DNA of 64,000 nucleotides from Streptomyces puniciscabiei (GCF_006715785.1 NZ_VFNX01000002.1:186001-250000), one strand, 5' to 3'; counted from the first letter of the stretch, positions 35,292-45,171 are shown. Made by a program: numbers and translations. The notes: a model not told the origin generated them from the sequence alone.

Positions 35292-36017
35292 TCACGTGAC
35301 CAGCTGGTTATGGAAAAAGGCCGGTCCAGTCGTGACGATCGACGCGATGCTCCCGGTCTCCGTGCGCCCCAGCCATACGATGCTCCCTCCTCCGGTCGGG
35401 AACGTCACGAGGTCGGCTCCGAGGGTCTCGTCGCTCGCCCGCTCGAACGACTCGCCCAGAGACTCAGTGGCCCGGGATGCGTCCTGCCGGCCCGCGTCGA
35501 CGTCGAGCCAGAACCGGCGGAATGGCTCGGTCAGCGACGGCCAGGCCGTGGCGTCGGCGAAACTCCCCGTATTTTCCTCCGAGTCGAAGGTGGGCCGCTC
35601 ACCGGGGACGATTCGCTCGATGCTCTCGCCGACGCCGAGGGCCGCCTCCCAGCAGGCCACGGGGGCATCGCTGACGAGGAGGCGGACAGCGACCTCCTCG
35701 CGGCCGTCGAACTGCTCGCCGTCGTACTCGTACGGCGCTTCCGTCCAGGAGGCCTGCACCCGGTGAACGCCAGCAGGGATCCGGTCCTTCAGTTCCCGGC
35801 CGGCCGGGGTGGGCAACTCCGGGTCGCCGTCATCCGGCCAGGGCGAGGCGACGACGAGTCGGCCGCTCGGCATCCGGATCGGACTCACCTCCGTCACCTC
35901 GACGACGTACACGGGTCCGGCATGCGTGCCCACCTGCGCCCCTGGAGTGAACACCGCCTCCAAGTAGCGGCTCTCTTCCGGACCTGCCGCCAGACGCTCA
36001 TCTGATGTGTATCCCAT
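35292..36017 (-). CDS. DUF4241-like protein
   Basis: A 241-residue soluble protein resembling the DUF4241 family: VYVVEVTEVSPIRMPSGRLV, then VVASPWPDD near the start and ADLVTFPTGGGSIVWLGRT, then ASIVTTGPAF at the end. No enzymatic motif is known for the family; some members occur with polymorphic-toxin immunity genes. ATG 36017 starts MGYTSDERL; the ribosome binding site is weak. It converges on the tRNA and is not in an operon. Confidence 0.7.
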   Translation of the reverse strand: MGYTSDERLAAGPEESRYLEAVFTPGAQVGTHAGPVYVVEVTEVSPIRMPSGRLVVASPWPDDGDPELPTPAGRELKDRIPAGVHRVQASWTEAPYEYDGEQFDGREEVAVRLLVSDAPVACWEAALGVGESIERIVPGERPTFDSEENTGSFADATAWPSLTEPFRRFWLDVDAGRQDASRATESLGESFERASDETLGADLVTFPTGGGSIVWLGRTETGSIASIVTTGPAFFHNQLVT

Positions 36018-36104
36018 GGCAACCGTAGGTTCCGGGAACGGACGGGCCCCATCGGCTTGCAGTCGAAGTCCACCGGGTTCCCCCCGAAGGGCCACGGGCC
36101 CGTG

Positions 36105-37031
36105 TCAGGCCGTGGCCCCTTGGTGGGCGTGGTGGGTCCGGGCGGTGGCCAGGTCCGCCGCTCGCCGGACCGAATCGGCGGAGGCGGCCAGCAGCGGCAG
36201 CCGGACGGCCGGGCTGGGGATGCGGCCCTGGGCGTGCAACACCCCTTTGATCACGGTCGGGTTCGGCTCGGCGAAGAGCGCGGCGGACAGCCGGGCCAGC
36301 TCGGTTCCCAGCCTGCGGGCCGGTCCGGCGTCACCGCGCTGCCACCGCGAGATGAGCTCGGCGTAGTCGGCGGTACGGATGTTGGCCGACGCCAGGATGC
36401 CGCCGGGGGCGCCGGCCGCGAGCAGCGGCGAGATGACGGCGTCATCGCCGCCGAGCACAGCGAAGCCCGGTGTCGGCGAGCCGAGCAGTTCCATCGCGGC
36501 TGCGTCGATCGCGCCGGTCGCGTACTTGACGCCGACGACCTCCGGCAGGTGCCCGAGCGCGTTCAGCGTGCTGGTGCTGAGGCGCTGACCGGTGCGGTAC
36601 GGAATGTCGTAGACGACCAGCGGCAGGCCCCCGTGTTCGGCCAGTGCCGTGAAGTGCGCCAGCGTTCCCGCCTCGCCGGGCCGGGTGTAGGGCGGCGCGG
36701 GAACCAGCGCCGCGGCGACGTCACCGCTCTGAGCGAGCTCCCGCAGTGTCGTGATGGCGGCGGCGGTGTCGTTCGTGCCGACGCCGACGATCAGCGGAGC
36801 TGCGTGGGCCCGGCAGGCGGCCGAGCAGATACGGACCACGGCCTGCTTCTCCTCGGTGGTCAGCGTGGCCGCCTCCGCGGTGGTGCCCAGGGCAACGAGT
36901 CCGCGAGCCCCGCCGGCCGACAGCGCCTCGTCGGCGAGGCGGGCGAGCGCGTCCGGGGCAAGGCGCAGGTCGTCGGTGAACGGGGTCACCAAGGGGACAA
37001 ACAGGCCGGTGAGGTTCGCTTCGGGCTTCAT
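36105..37031 (-). CDS. DapA-family class I aldolase (dihydrodipicolinate synthase-like)
   Basis: A 308-residue TIM-barrel lyase. The pyruvate-binding block GTTAEAATLT begins at residue 49, the catalytic Tyr141 is in VVYDIPYRTG, and the Schiff-base Lys169 is in VVGVKYATG. These support a working aldolase. It may be a paralogue of lysine-pathway DapA or a sugar-acid or hydroxyproline aldolase. The isolated setting and the divergent LysR gene argue for a regulated catabolic role. ATG 37031 is followed by MKPEANLTGLFVPLVTPF. Confidence 0.88.
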   Translation of the reverse strand: MKPEANLTGLFVPLVTPFTDDLRLAPDALARLADEALSAGGARGLVALGTTAEAATLTTEEKQAVVRICSAACRAHAAPLIVGVGTNDTAAAITTLRELAQSGDVAAALVPAPPYTRPGEAGTLAHFTALAEHGGLPLVVYDIPYRTGQRLSTSTLNALGHLPEVVGVKYATGAIDAAAMELLGSPTPGFAVLGGDDAVISPLLAAGAPGGILASANIRTADYAELISRWQRGDAGPARRLGTELARLSAALFAEPNPTVIKGVLHAQGRIPSPAVRLPLLAASADSVRRAADLATARTHHAHQGATA

Positions 37032-37081
37032 GCGCCCAGCCTGACCGACACAAACCCAATAGATCCAGTTGACGTTTCTTC

Positions 37082-37095
37082 GCTTATACGTAAGC
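37082..37095. promoter_or_regulatory. Inverted repeat GCTTA-TACG-TAAGC, likely LysR operator
   Basis: The 71-base divergent promoter between the DapA-like and LysR genes holds this symmetric 14-mer, only 7 bases before the LysR ATG. LysR regulators typically bind short interrupted palindromes in such positions. Confidence 0.55.
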
Positions 37096-37102
37096 TCACC
37101 TT

Positions 37103-38038
37103 ATGCTCGATGTCCGACGTCTCCACCTGCTGCGCGAACTGGACCGACGCGGCACCATCGCGGCCGTCGCCGACGCGCTGTCCTTCACCGCCTCGGCCGT
37201 CTCCCAGCAGCTGAGCGTGCTTGAGCGCGAGGCGGGCGTACCCCTGCTGGAACGAAGCGGCAGACGGGTGGTGCTCACCCCCGCGGGCCGCACCCTCGTC
37301 ACCCACGCCGACGCCGTCCTCGAACGCCTCGAACTGGCGGTCTCCGAGCTGGCCGGGGCACGCGAGGGCATCGGCGGGCCGCTGCGGATCGGCACGTTTC
37401 CCTCCGGCGGCCCCGCGATCGTGCCCGCCACACTGGCCGAACTGGCCCAGCGGCATCCCGCGCTGGAACCGATGGTGCAGGAGATCGACTCGGCGCGGGT
37501 CTCCGACGGCCTACGTGCCGGCGAACTCGACGTGGCCCTCGTACACGACTACGACTTCGTGCCCGCGTCCCCGGACACCACGGTCGACCAGGTGCCCCTG
37601 TTGGAGGAGCCGATGTACCTGGCCACGGGCGCCGCCACCGACACCGATCCCGCAAGAGGTCCCGCCGCCCGCGGTGACACGCTGGCGGAGCTGCTCGGAC
37701 CGTGGGCCACGGCCCCCTGGATCACGGCCCGGGACGGCACGACCGGCCACGCGATGGCTGTACGCGCCTGTCAGGCGGCCGGTTTCCAGCCGCGCATCCG
37801 CCACCAGGTCAACGATTTCCGTACGGTCCTGGCGCTGGCCGCCATCGGGCAAGGCGCCGGATTCGTACCGGAGATGGCCACCGCACATGCCCCTGAGGAC
37901 GTGGTCCTGACCCGCCTGCCCCTCTTCCGCCGCTCGAAGGTCGCCTTCCGCGCGGGTGGCGGCACCCACCCGGCGATCGCAGCATTCGTGGCCGCGGCGC
38001 GAACAGCGGTGGGCGCACGGGTCGTGCCTGAGTACTGA
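37103..38038 (+). CDS. LysR family transcriptional regulator
   Basis: A 311-residue regulator. The winged helix-turn-helix is at residues 1-60 (LHLLRELDRRGTIAAVADAL, then SFTASAVSQQLSVLEREAGV). The substrate-binding domain begins at GPLRIGTFPSGGPAIVPATL and continues to the end. It is divergent from the DapA-family gene over a short promoter containing a palindrome, so it most probably activates that gene in response to its substrate. The frame and start (ATG 37103) are clear. Confidence 0.9.
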   Translation: MLDVRRLHLLRELDRRGTIAAVADALSFTASAVSQQLSVLEREAGVPLLERSGRRVVLTPAGRTLVTHADAVLERLELAVSELAGAREGIGGPLRIGTFPSGGPAIVPATLAELAQRHPALEPMVQEIDSARVSDGLRAGELDVALVHDYDFVPASPDTTVDQVPLLEEPMYLATGAATDTDPARGPAARGDTLAELLGPWATAPWITARDGTTGHAMAVRACQAAGFQPRIRHQVNDFRTVLALAAIGQGAGFVPEMATAHAPEDVVLTRLPLFRRSKVAFRAGGGTHPAIAAFVAAARTAVGARVVPEY

Positions 38039-38079
38039 TCGCTTCAGTGCGTTGAGTCGCGGGTCTTGTGCTCGGCGAT

Positions 38080-38190
38080 CTTGGTCGGCAGGGTGTCCGG
38101 AGCGCGTGCTGAGCTTGTTCCTGACGACCTGTGGAGCGGCTGACCCCGCTGCTGCCGCGGGCTCGGTCCCTGAACGGGGCTATCCAGGAA
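38080..38190 (+). pseudogene. IS5-family transposase N-terminal scrap
   Basis: Across a frameshift it reads ELVPDDLW, then RLTPLLPRAR, the usual first residues of an IS5 transposase (LVPDDLWERIAPLLP-type). Nothing else of the element remains. Confidence 0.5.
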
Positions 38191-38198
38191 GGCTCCGA

Positions 38199-38537
38199 TC
38201 ATTCCACTGCTTCAGGTGCTCCCTGCTCGAACGCGAGACGGCAGCGTTCAACCTGCCCGGCTACCTGGTCCATGAACCAGCGCATGATCTCGTAGGGGAT
38301 GACGTGCTCGTCATGGCTGTGGATGTGGACGGCCGGCTCCAGGCTCCGGTCCTCGTCCGGTATCACCGCCACCATGAAGGCAGCTCCAGGCAGGTGGGTC
38401 TCCGCGTTGGGAACCTCAGCCCAGGCAGCCGGCGCCGGGACGGCCTCGCTCAGCTCCACGCACCAGGCGTCGTCCGGCAGGGCGTAGTGGAACTGGATGG
38501 CGTAGTGGCGGCCCGCATGAACGCGCAGCTCTGGCAT
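38199..38537 (-). CDS. Hypothetical protein, 112 aa
   Basis: The frame PELRVHAGRHYAIQFHYALP, then DDAWCVELSEAVPAPAAWAE and HIHSHDEHVIPYEIMRWFMD is compact and well biased, so I take it as real. The HIHSHDEH cluster could bind metal. I do not recognise the family. It is a lone leftward gene between an IS scrap and a truncated hydrolase. Confidence 0.6.
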   Translation of the reverse strand: MPELRVHAGRHYAIQFHYALPDDAWCVELSEAVPAPAAWAEVPNAETHLPGAAFMVAVIPDEDRSLEPAVHIHSHDEHVIPYEIMRWFMDQVAGQVERCRLAFEQGAPEAVE

Positions 38538-38703
38538 GCCCGCAGGCTGCCACAGCCGCCACGCCGGAGTCTTGCGAGTATCCGCTCAGCACCTGGTGCC
38601 GCCGCCCCCGTCGACCATTCGCGGGACAGCCCTTAGGGGATGTCCTCAGTTGTGATCAACAGGCGTTCAGGAGACTGCTGGAGTCGTGGAGGGGCGGTGG
38701 CCG

Positions 38704-39845
38704 TCACGCAGCAACACCCCACCACACCGCCCAGGGCACGAACCCGACCACAGCCAGTACGACCGGGGCCAGGCGCAGCCAGACCGTCCAGCTGGGTGTC
38801 GGCCGTCGGCGCAAGAGTGCGGCTGCCGAGACACAGGCGGACACCACCGCGGCGACGGCAAGCCCCTGCACCACCAGCCACATAGCCGGACGGCCCCGTA
38901 CAACGGGCGCCGCTGCACCGTTCCCCGCCGCGAAGACGGCGATCGGACAGGCCACCGTCGCCACGACCGCCAGCAGGCCGAGCCCGGCCAGCCACCGCAT
39001 GGGGCGCAGGACCCGGCCCCGGAGCAGGAGGGCGCTCACCGGATAGACCGCGAAGCCCAGGAGCAGTAGCGCCGGGGCGAGACAGGTGTACCAGGCGTGG
39101 TCCGGTACGGGGGTGGCGGCGAGTGCCTGCCCGGGTGCGGGGGCGGCGCTCGACGCCGGTGGGCGGCCGGCGGCGACTGCCTGCACCCATGAGGACATGG
39201 TCTGCGCATAGAGCGGGGTCAACTCCCCTAGCTTCTTGCCGTGGAAGAGTGGGCCGCTGATCCGGTCGAACCCGCCCGACGTGCGGTGCCCGTTGTGCGC
39301 ACCGTCGGTGACGAAGCCGATGACGGCGTGCTGGTTGCCTGCACAGGCCAGGGCCCCGCGGAAGGTGCGTGCGCTCTCCTGGGGCGGTACCTGCGTGTCG
39401 TGATCGCCCCACAGCGCCAGTACCGGCGTTCGGTGGAGCCGCTCCAGCACCGGCAAGGGGTCGTAGCCGGTCGTGGGGAACAGGCCTGTCGAGGCCATGA
39501 ATTGGGCGGCGGGGCCGGCCACCGTGCGGCGGAACGGTCCCCCCACCCCCTGGTGCTGCAGGTGCGTGGTGAGGTTCCAGGTCTGGGTGCGCAGCGGGTC
39601 GTAGCCGGAGCCGCCGATGGTGATGACGAACGCGGCGTCGGTCGAGCGCGATGCGGCCAGCGGCGCCACCCAGCCCCCTTCGCTGAACCCCCACAGCCCG
39701 ACCCGGCGTGGGTTCACCCCGTTCCTGGACTGCAGCAACCGCACTCCGGCAAGCGCGTCGTCGGCCAGCAGACCGAAGCCTCGGTGGAGCCGTGAGTAGC
39801 CGACGGTCCGCTTGTCGTAGACGAGCGTGGTGATCCCGGCCCTGC
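38704..39845 (-). pseudogene. Alpha/beta-hydrolase with C-terminal membrane domain, N-terminus lost
   Basis: The readable part starts at AGITTLVYDKRTVGYSRL. It contains the nucleophile elbow VGLWGFSEGGWVAPLAAS (Gly-Phe-Ser-Glu-Gly), the acid strand VLALWGDHDTQVPP and the catalytic His in DGAHNGHR. About four transmembrane helices follow. The cap and first strands that should precede it are missing: sequence upstream of about 39845 is the other-strand end of a TetR gene. The frame stays open further only by chance. A deletion therefore fused two genes tail to head. Confidence 0.75.
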
Positions 39846-40049
39846 GTCCAGCAGGCCGTCGACCGGGGAGAGGTGCCCAAGGGCACCGATGTCCACGAGG
39901 TGATCCGTGCTGTCTCCGCCCCTCTCTACTACCGCCTGTTGACCACCGGCGACCGCATCGACGAAGCCGCCGCGGACCAAGCCGCCGAGGCCGCCGCGGC
40001 CGCGGCGCGTGCGGGAGCGTACGTGCGGGGCCACGAAGGCCGTGCGTGA
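39846..40049 (+). pseudogene. TetR-family regulator, C-terminal remnant
   Basis: The plus strand reads QQAVDRGEVPKGTDVHEVIR, then AVSAPLYYRLLTTGDRIDEA and ADQAAEAAAAAARAGAYVRG with a stop at 40049. This is the effector-domain end of a TetR protein of the TetR_C_16 kind. The DNA-binding half is gone at the junction with the hydrolase. Confidence 0.72.
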
Positions 40050-40777
40050 CCGGCTTCCCCCATCCGCCGCCGACGCGGGTCACCGTGCGTGATCTCCACG
40101 GTTTCCGGGCACCTCCGGCCTCGGCGGCGCGCTGCGCGGCGGCGGTCGACGCGTTCGCCGCACCGCCCACCGGCCGCCCCGCCAGGGAGCGTCCGCGCGG
40201 GGCCCAGAGGGCCGAGCCGGTCATTCGCCCCCGCCCCCACTCGGCCGGTGCCGTGCCCCGGAGCCGCACTTGCGTGATGGAGACCGGGACGGTCGGAAAC
40301 GTCAGTGTTGATGCACCCCCACGGCGGTGACGCGAACGTCGAGCCGGAGCGGACTGTGCGGCAGCCCGTGTCACGGCCGGCGGGCGACATCGCGGACTGT
40401 CAGCAGCGTGAAGAGGCCCAGAACAGGACCGAGTGGTTCGCTGCGGTTGTGACGCCTCCGACGGGCAAGGCCCGGTGGACCTCGGACGACATCAACCGGC
40501 GGGTTGACCTCGCCGGCCCGCACCAGCTGGACGATCACCGGCGCCCGGTTCCCGCCGGCCGACGGCGCAGCATCCCCGGACCGAACCGCGAGAGCCGCCA
40601 CGCCGCCGTCCCCCGTCCCGCGCCGATCTCATCCCCGGCCTCGTCAGCCCAGTTCAGAACGTGGGACGTCCCGAAAACGCGTCCTTTGACCGGCGGCCGC
40701 TGTGAGCCGTGAGCACAGCCGTGGAGCATGAACCCAAGCGACGTCCCGTGAGAGGGACTCGACCCGAAGGGGGAAGT
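40050..40777. other. Gene-poor region upstream of a small secreted protein
   Basis: About 730 bases with only shadow frames. AAGGGGGAAG at about 40767-40776 is the ribosome binding site for the following gene. Confidence 0.35.
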
Positions 40778-41182
40778 ATGCGGAAGACGATCACGCGATG
40801 GGCCGGCATGGCTGGCGCACTCGGTCTCGCGGCCGCGCTGATGGGTGCGGGGGCCCCGGCTCAAGCGGCGGTGGCGGCGCCTCATACGGCTGTCCAGCCG
40901 ATGACCTACCGCTCCACCACGCTGTGGCTGCCGGACGGCAAGCGCACGGCGACGGTCTGGAAGACCTGGTACCGCAACTCCGACGGCCGCTACCACGGTC
41001 ACTACGGCTTCACCTCGGCCAGCCACGGCGTGTCCGTCTACGTGGTCCTTTGGACCAGTGACAGGACCAAGTACCTGCCCACCGAGGGCAAGAGGTACTC
41101 CTACTCCGACGAGTCCACGGTCCAGCTCTTCGCCTGCGACAACTCCTACCCCAACGACGAGGACTGCACCGCCACCTGGTAG
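40778..41182 (+). CDS. Small secreted protein, 134 aa
   Basis: A Sec signal peptide (MRKTITRWAGMAGALGLAAA, cleavage near AQAAVA) is followed by a mature domain of about 100 residues rich in Tyr, Trp, Ser and Thr: WLPDGKRTATVWKTWYRNSD, then GRYHGHYGFTSASHGVSVYV. Two cysteines near the end (FACDNSYPNDEDCTATW) could form a disulfide. The alternating pattern suggests a small beta-sandwich. No family is recognised. A strong AAGGGGGAAG ribosome binding site suggests good expression. Confidence 0.75.
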   Translation: MRKTITRWAGMAGALGLAAALMGAGAPAQAAVAAPHTAVQPMTYRSTTLWLPDGKRTATVWKTWYRNSDGRYHGHYGFTSASHGVSVYVVLWTSDRTKYLPTEGKRYSYSDESTVQLFACDNSYPNDEDCTATW

Positions 41183-41203
41183 AGCACGTGGTGTTGCCGA
41201 CAC

Positions 41204-41632
41204 CTATGGCCAAGGCCACGGCAACACCGCCCTCGCCAGCAGCGCGCTGGGGTCGCGGATCGTGGGATGGCTCTCGCCCAGGTGAAGAATGCCAGCTCGA
41301 AGCGGCGCCGTGACCGGGCCCGCCACTCGACCAAGGGACGGGCGCCCTGCTCGTGGCCCGGGGTGCGAGGCGGCCTTCTGCTTCCAGCCGCTGCCGCTGC
41401 AGGCGTCATACAGGGGCGGGAACCGGTGCCCCTGCACGTCGGTGCCGTACTCCTGACCCTGGCCGCAGTCGCATTCGTAGATCCCGGGCTGGGGGACGAT
41501 GGGAGGTGGCGCAGCCGCTCGGCCGTGGGATCGAGGGCTTCCACGTCCGTGCGTGACTCCTGTCCGGCTTCCGGCTCCTGCTCGCCGTGCCCGGCGGGCG
41601 GCGGCCGGGGGCGCGAACAGCTGCTCGGGCAT
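41204..41632 (-). CDS. Hypothetical protein with a Cys/His-rich stretch
   Basis: A weak call. The frame contains PQPGIYECDCGQGQEYGTDV, then QGHRFPPLYDACSGSGWKQK, which looks like an ordered metal-binding segment. The frame remains sensible upstream of the ATG at 41632 (LSDLAPGEWETIHHRRRAVR). The C-terminal third is Arg/Pro-rich and may be out of frame. It could be a small zinc-binding protein or a decayed gene. Confidence 0.35.
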   Translation of the reverse strand: MPEQLFAPPAAARRARRAGAGSRTGVTHGRGSPRSHGRAAAPPPIVPQPGIYECDCGQGQEYGTDVQGHRFPPLYDACSGSGWKQKAASHPGPRAGRPSLGRVAGPVTAPLRAGILHLGESHPTIRDPSALLARAVLPWPWP

Positions 41633-41794
41633 CGCCGCCTGCTGATGCGCGACGACGTCGTACGCCCGAACCGCACGGCGACGGTGGTGGATTGTCTCCC
41701 ACTCCCCCGGCGCCAGGTCCGAAAGCCGCGGCGCCGCGGTGTAACGAGCGCAACGGCACTGTCGTCCACGGGGCGAGGTCGTTCGTGGGGCTGC

Positions 41795-43297
41795 TCAGTA
41801 TCGGCGCAGCAGCGGCCAGAGCACGGGCCATGGCCGGTCCGGCCCCGCGCAGAGCACCACGGCCGCGTGCTGCTCCTGGTTCGCCGTGCCGAGCCCGTTG
41901 TCGACCCGCGCCACCGTGTGGCAGGCGGTGAAGTGTTGCTCCAACTCGGCATACCCCGCTGGGTGGACGAGCAGCACCGGACCGGTGGCGCTGGCCGGTG
42001 GCGGGCCCCAGGCGTGCAGGCCCATGTGGCCGGAGTACGGTGCGGGCAGGCCGAGAGCGGGCCCGTACCGCGCGATGGCCCCGGCCTCGCCGTAGTTCGC
42101 GGTCAGCAGTACGGCGGTGGCTCGCTGGTCGGCGGGGATCGCTTCCCAGCCGGTGGCGGTGGCGCGTGCGAGCTGTGGCCAGCCGACCTCCTCACCGAGG
42201 TCGGGGTCAACGGCCATCGGCACGGTCAGCGCCGACGCGGGCAGCACCGGCAGGGCGGCCAGGGCGCCGGTGAGCAGGGCTGCGAGCAGTCCGCCGGCCA
42301 GTTTGGCGCGATGCTCGTGGATCCAGTGGGCGTATGGCTCGCAGCCGGCGGCGCTGATCGCGTACAGCAGCGGAATGGGGTAGTACCCCTTGCCGCCGCC
42401 GGCCAGCACCAGCAGGCACAGCACCACCCAGGCCACCACGACCGGTCGGGCCCAGCGCAGCTCCGGTCGGCGCGACAGCCGGCTCAACCCGGTCAGCCAC
42501 AGGGGTGCCAGTACCGGGGAGAACTGGAGCAGTTGCATCGGCAGGGCGAGCAGACGCCCGCCGACTCCGACATCGGCGCTGATTCCGTGAGCCACCGTCA
42601 GCTCGGGCCAACCGCGCACGGCCTGCCACCACAGCGTGGGGATCGCGAAGGGCAGCGCGGCGAGGACCGCGGTCAGCGGGCCCAGCAGTGCGCGTGGACG
42701 CGGTACGAAGAAGCCCCGCGGTCCGGCTGTCAGCGCGCCCAACGCCAGGGCCAGCAACGGCCCCAGCACCAGCAGCTTGTTCAGCAACGCGATGCCCACC
42801 AACGCTCCCAGTACAGGCCACCAGCGGAATTCGCCCGTGCGCAGCAGTCGGAGCGTCAGCAGAATGATCGCCAGCCAGGCCGTCAGGTCGAAGGTCGCGG
42901 TGGAGAGCAGGTGGCCGATTCCCAGCGTGTAGCCCGAGCAGGCCGCGGCTCCCGCCGCGAGTACCTGCCCGCCGCGTTCGGCGCCCAGCTCTCGGGCGAT
43001 CAGCGCGGTGAGCGTGATCGTGATCGCGGTGAGCAGCGCGGGCAGGATCCGCACGCCCGTCGGGGTGGGGCCGAAGAGCTCCGCGCCAAGCCGGGCCAGC
43101 AGCGGGGTGAGGGGTGGCTGGTCCGGGTAGCCCCAGGCCGGGTGCCGGCCGGCGAGCAGGAAGTACAACTCGTCGCGATGGAAGCCGTAGCGGCCCGACA
43201 GCGCGATCAACAGCGTCGCGGCCGCAGCCGCGATCCCCCCGACCGGCCCGGCTGCGAACCGCCGCGGGCACGGCTGCGCATCCCCCCGAACGTGCAT
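41795..43297 (-). CDS. GT39/ArnT-like membrane glycosyltransferase
   Basis: A 500-residue integral membrane protein with about ten transmembrane helices. It uses a polyprenyl-linked sugar donor by analogy with PMT/ArnT enzymes (GT-C fold). The catalytic acidic pair sits in the first loop: GFHRDELYFLLAGRHPAWGY, then PDQPPLTPLLARLGAELFG. The C-terminal soluble part (VLLTANYGEAGAIARYGPAL) is typical of actinobacterial family members, whose acceptors are unknown. ATG 43297 starts MHVRGDAQP. It stands alone. Confidence 0.86.
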   Translation of the reverse strand: MHVRGDAQPCPRRFAAGPVGGIAAAAATLLIALSGRYGFHRDELYFLLAGRHPAWGYPDQPPLTPLLARLGAELFGPTPTGVRILPALLTAITITLTALIARELGAERGGQVLAAGAAACSGYTLGIGHLLSTATFDLTAWLAIILLTLRLLRTGEFRWWPVLGALVGIALLNKLLVLGPLLALALGALTAGPRGFFVPRPRALLGPLTAVLAALPFAIPTLWWQAVRGWPELTVAHGISADVGVGGRLLALPMQLLQFSPVLAPLWLTGLSRLSRRPELRWARPVVVAWVVLCLLVLAGGGKGYYPIPLLYAISAAGCEPYAHWIHEHRAKLAGGLLAALLTGALAALPVLPASALTVPMAVDPDLGEEVGWPQLARATATGWEAIPADQRATAVLLTANYGEAGAIARYGPALGLPAPYSGHMGLHAWGPPPASATGPVLLVHPAGYAELEQHFTACHTVARVDNGLGTANQEQHAAVVLCAGPDRPWPVLWPLLRRY

Positions 43298-43369
43298 GGC
43301 GGCATTCTGACAGTCCAGACGGAGCCGGAGAAGGTCCCCGAAGACGATGGGTCCCTGCTGCCGGTGAGA

Positions 43370-43640
43370 AGGGGTCGCTGAACGCCGTGGCTCTTCAGCC
43401 GACAGTCCCGCAGGATCCTCCAGTTCTTCAACCGCCGCAGGGCGTTTTCCACCCGGGCCCGCGCCCGGCAGTGGACGCCGTTGTCGCTTCTTGCCGTGGA
43501 CTGAAGTGCATCTGACCTCACCGATTGCGGTGTGGAATGAGATCGCCACCACCGGGCGGCTGTTGGCGTCGATCACGACCGCAGGTTCGTCGAGTACCGA
43601 TAGTTCTCGACAGCCGAACGGAGGGACAGGAGCATGGCCG
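43370..43640 (-). pseudogene. IS5-like (DDE_Tnp_4) transposase remnant
   Basis: Leftward frames give ENYRYSTNL, VIDANSRPVVAI, then after a deletion CRARARVENALRRLKNWRIL, then RDCRLKSHGV. Those are the strand before the second Asp and the final Glu helix of a transposase resembling the one at 17796. The catalytic middle is deleted. Confidence 0.68.
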
Positions 43641-43891
43641 ACGGCGGCCTCCGCGGTCGTCGGCCCGCTATGGGCGATCCCGATCCGCAGGCAGGGCGAA
43701 CAGGCCGACGGCGGTGGCGACTGGCCACCACCCCGAGTTGCCGCTGCCGGCTGCCCTCCGATTCGAGACGGCTTCTGTAGCCCGCCACACACCGCAGGTC
43801 GCCTCCACCGCACCCGGAGCAGGCGACCTGCACGCCGCGGGCCGGCCATGAGCCGGCACCACTTGAGTGCCCAGCCAGCTGCGCGGGGCTC

Positions 43892-44767
43892 TCAGCTGAT
43901 GCGAGTTCCTGCGCCACTGACACGGACGCGCGGGTCACCCGCGCGCAGCGTCACCGTGAGCTCGCCAGGGCGGCCGAGGTCTTCGCCCTGGTGCAGGGTG
44001 AGGACGGCGTCCTCGGGTACCAGGCCGAGTTCACGGGCATACGCACCGAACGCTGCGGCCGCAGCGCCGGTTGCCGGATCCTCGACGACGCCGCCGACCG
44101 GGAACGGGTCACGGACATGGAAGACGGTGGCCGACTCCCGCCACACCAGTTGGAGCGTGGTGAGGTCCAAGCGGAGCATCAGCGCTTCGAGGCGCGCGAA
44201 GTCGTACGCGAGATCTGCGAGGCGCTCGCGCGTCGCCGCCGCAAGAACGAGATGCCGGGCACCGGCGAACGCCACACGGGGCGGGAAGGCCGGGTCGAGA
44301 TCGGCGGCCGGCCAGCCGAGCGTGGCGAGTGCCTCCGTGAGGTCGGCGTCGGCGATCTCCTCGATGTACGGCTCGACGCTGGTGAGCGTGGCCCTGACCG
44401 TCCCGCCGTCCTCGGCCACCTCCACCGGCACGATACCGGCGCGCGTCGCGAAAACGAGTTCCCCGGGGCCCAGCCGCTCGGCGAGCGCGACGGCGGTCGC
44501 GACGGTGGCGTGCCCGCAGAACGGCACCTCGGCCTTCGGGCTGAAGTAACGGATGCTGTATGCCCGCCCCTCCTGACCGCCGAGGCCCTCCGGAGGCGCT
44601 GTCAGGAACGCGGACTCCGAGTATCCAAGGTCGGCGGCGATCGCCAGCATGTCGCTGCCGTCCAGGGCTGCGGCGTCCAGAACAACGCCGGCGGGGTTTC
44701 CGCCATCGGGGGCACTGGAGAAGGCGGTGTATCGCAGCACCTCGGGCTGCGGCGCATTCGTCGTCAT
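43892..44767 (-). CDS. PhzF-family isomerase
   Basis: A 291-residue two-domain protein of the diaminopimelate-epimerase fold. The PhzF catalytic glutamate is Glu51 in DLGYSESAFLT. The conserved FCGHATVATAVAL is at about 83-95, and the second-domain loop GVVEDPATGAAAAAFGAYAR is intact. PhzF isomerises a dihydro-anthranilate in phenazine synthesis, but most genomic homologues have unknown substrates and no phenazine genes occur here. ATG 44767 begins MTTNAPQPEVLRYTAF. It is a single gene. Confidence 0.9.
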   Translation of the reverse strand: MTTNAPQPEVLRYTAFSSAPDGGNPAGVVLDAAALDGSDMLAIAADLGYSESAFLTAPPEGLGGQEGRAYSIRYFSPKAEVPFCGHATVATAVALAERLGPGELVFATRAGIVPVEVAEDGGTVRATLTSVEPYIEEIADADLTEALATLGWPAADLDPAFPPRVAFAGARHLVLAAATRERLADLAYDFARLEALMLRLDLTTLQLVWRESATVFHVRDPFPVGGVVEDPATGAAAAAFGAYARELGLVPEDAVLTLHQGEDLGRPGELTVTLRAGDPRVRVSGAGTRIS

Positions 44768-45171
44768 GCTCGTAGCAACGCGAGGCAGCCAGCGGCTATT
44801 TCACAGGAGCAGCCCAACCGAGGAGCTGATCGCCTGCGACAGACCCCGGCGGGAACCAGTGACGGGTGTTTGCGGCCCTTCGCATCCACCGGGCCCGTCT
44901 CGCTCGCCGAATGCAGTCGGGCCCGAAGGAGGGGCTCAGCCTTCGGGTTCCCGCGCCAGGGCAGGGAGAAGGGGCAATGGCCGGGCAAGGCCTGCCGGCA
45001 AGCACTCCCCCGCGGTTGGCGGTGCCACAGCCGGCTCGGGGACCGGCCACAGCACCGCAACGCCGCCAGAGGAGTGCCGCCCCGATGAGTCCGTGACGCC
45101 ACGCGGCACGTCCTACGCCTGTAGACGTGGCCGGCTCGAGCGGGCGAGAACGAAGACGGCACGGTTGCCGC
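44768..45171. other. Gene-poor region
   Basis: About 400 bases without a supported gene, RNA or repeat. It would hold the PhzF promoter. Confidence 0.35.

Noticed and set aside
41267..43381. Plus-strand open frame of about 700 codons
   Set aside because: It is antisense to the GT39-type membrane protein, whose helices and catalytic loop are clear on the minus strand.
43892..44767. PhzF as evidence of phenazine biosynthesis
   Set aside because: No other phenazine genes are present and PhzF-like proteins are widespread with other roles.
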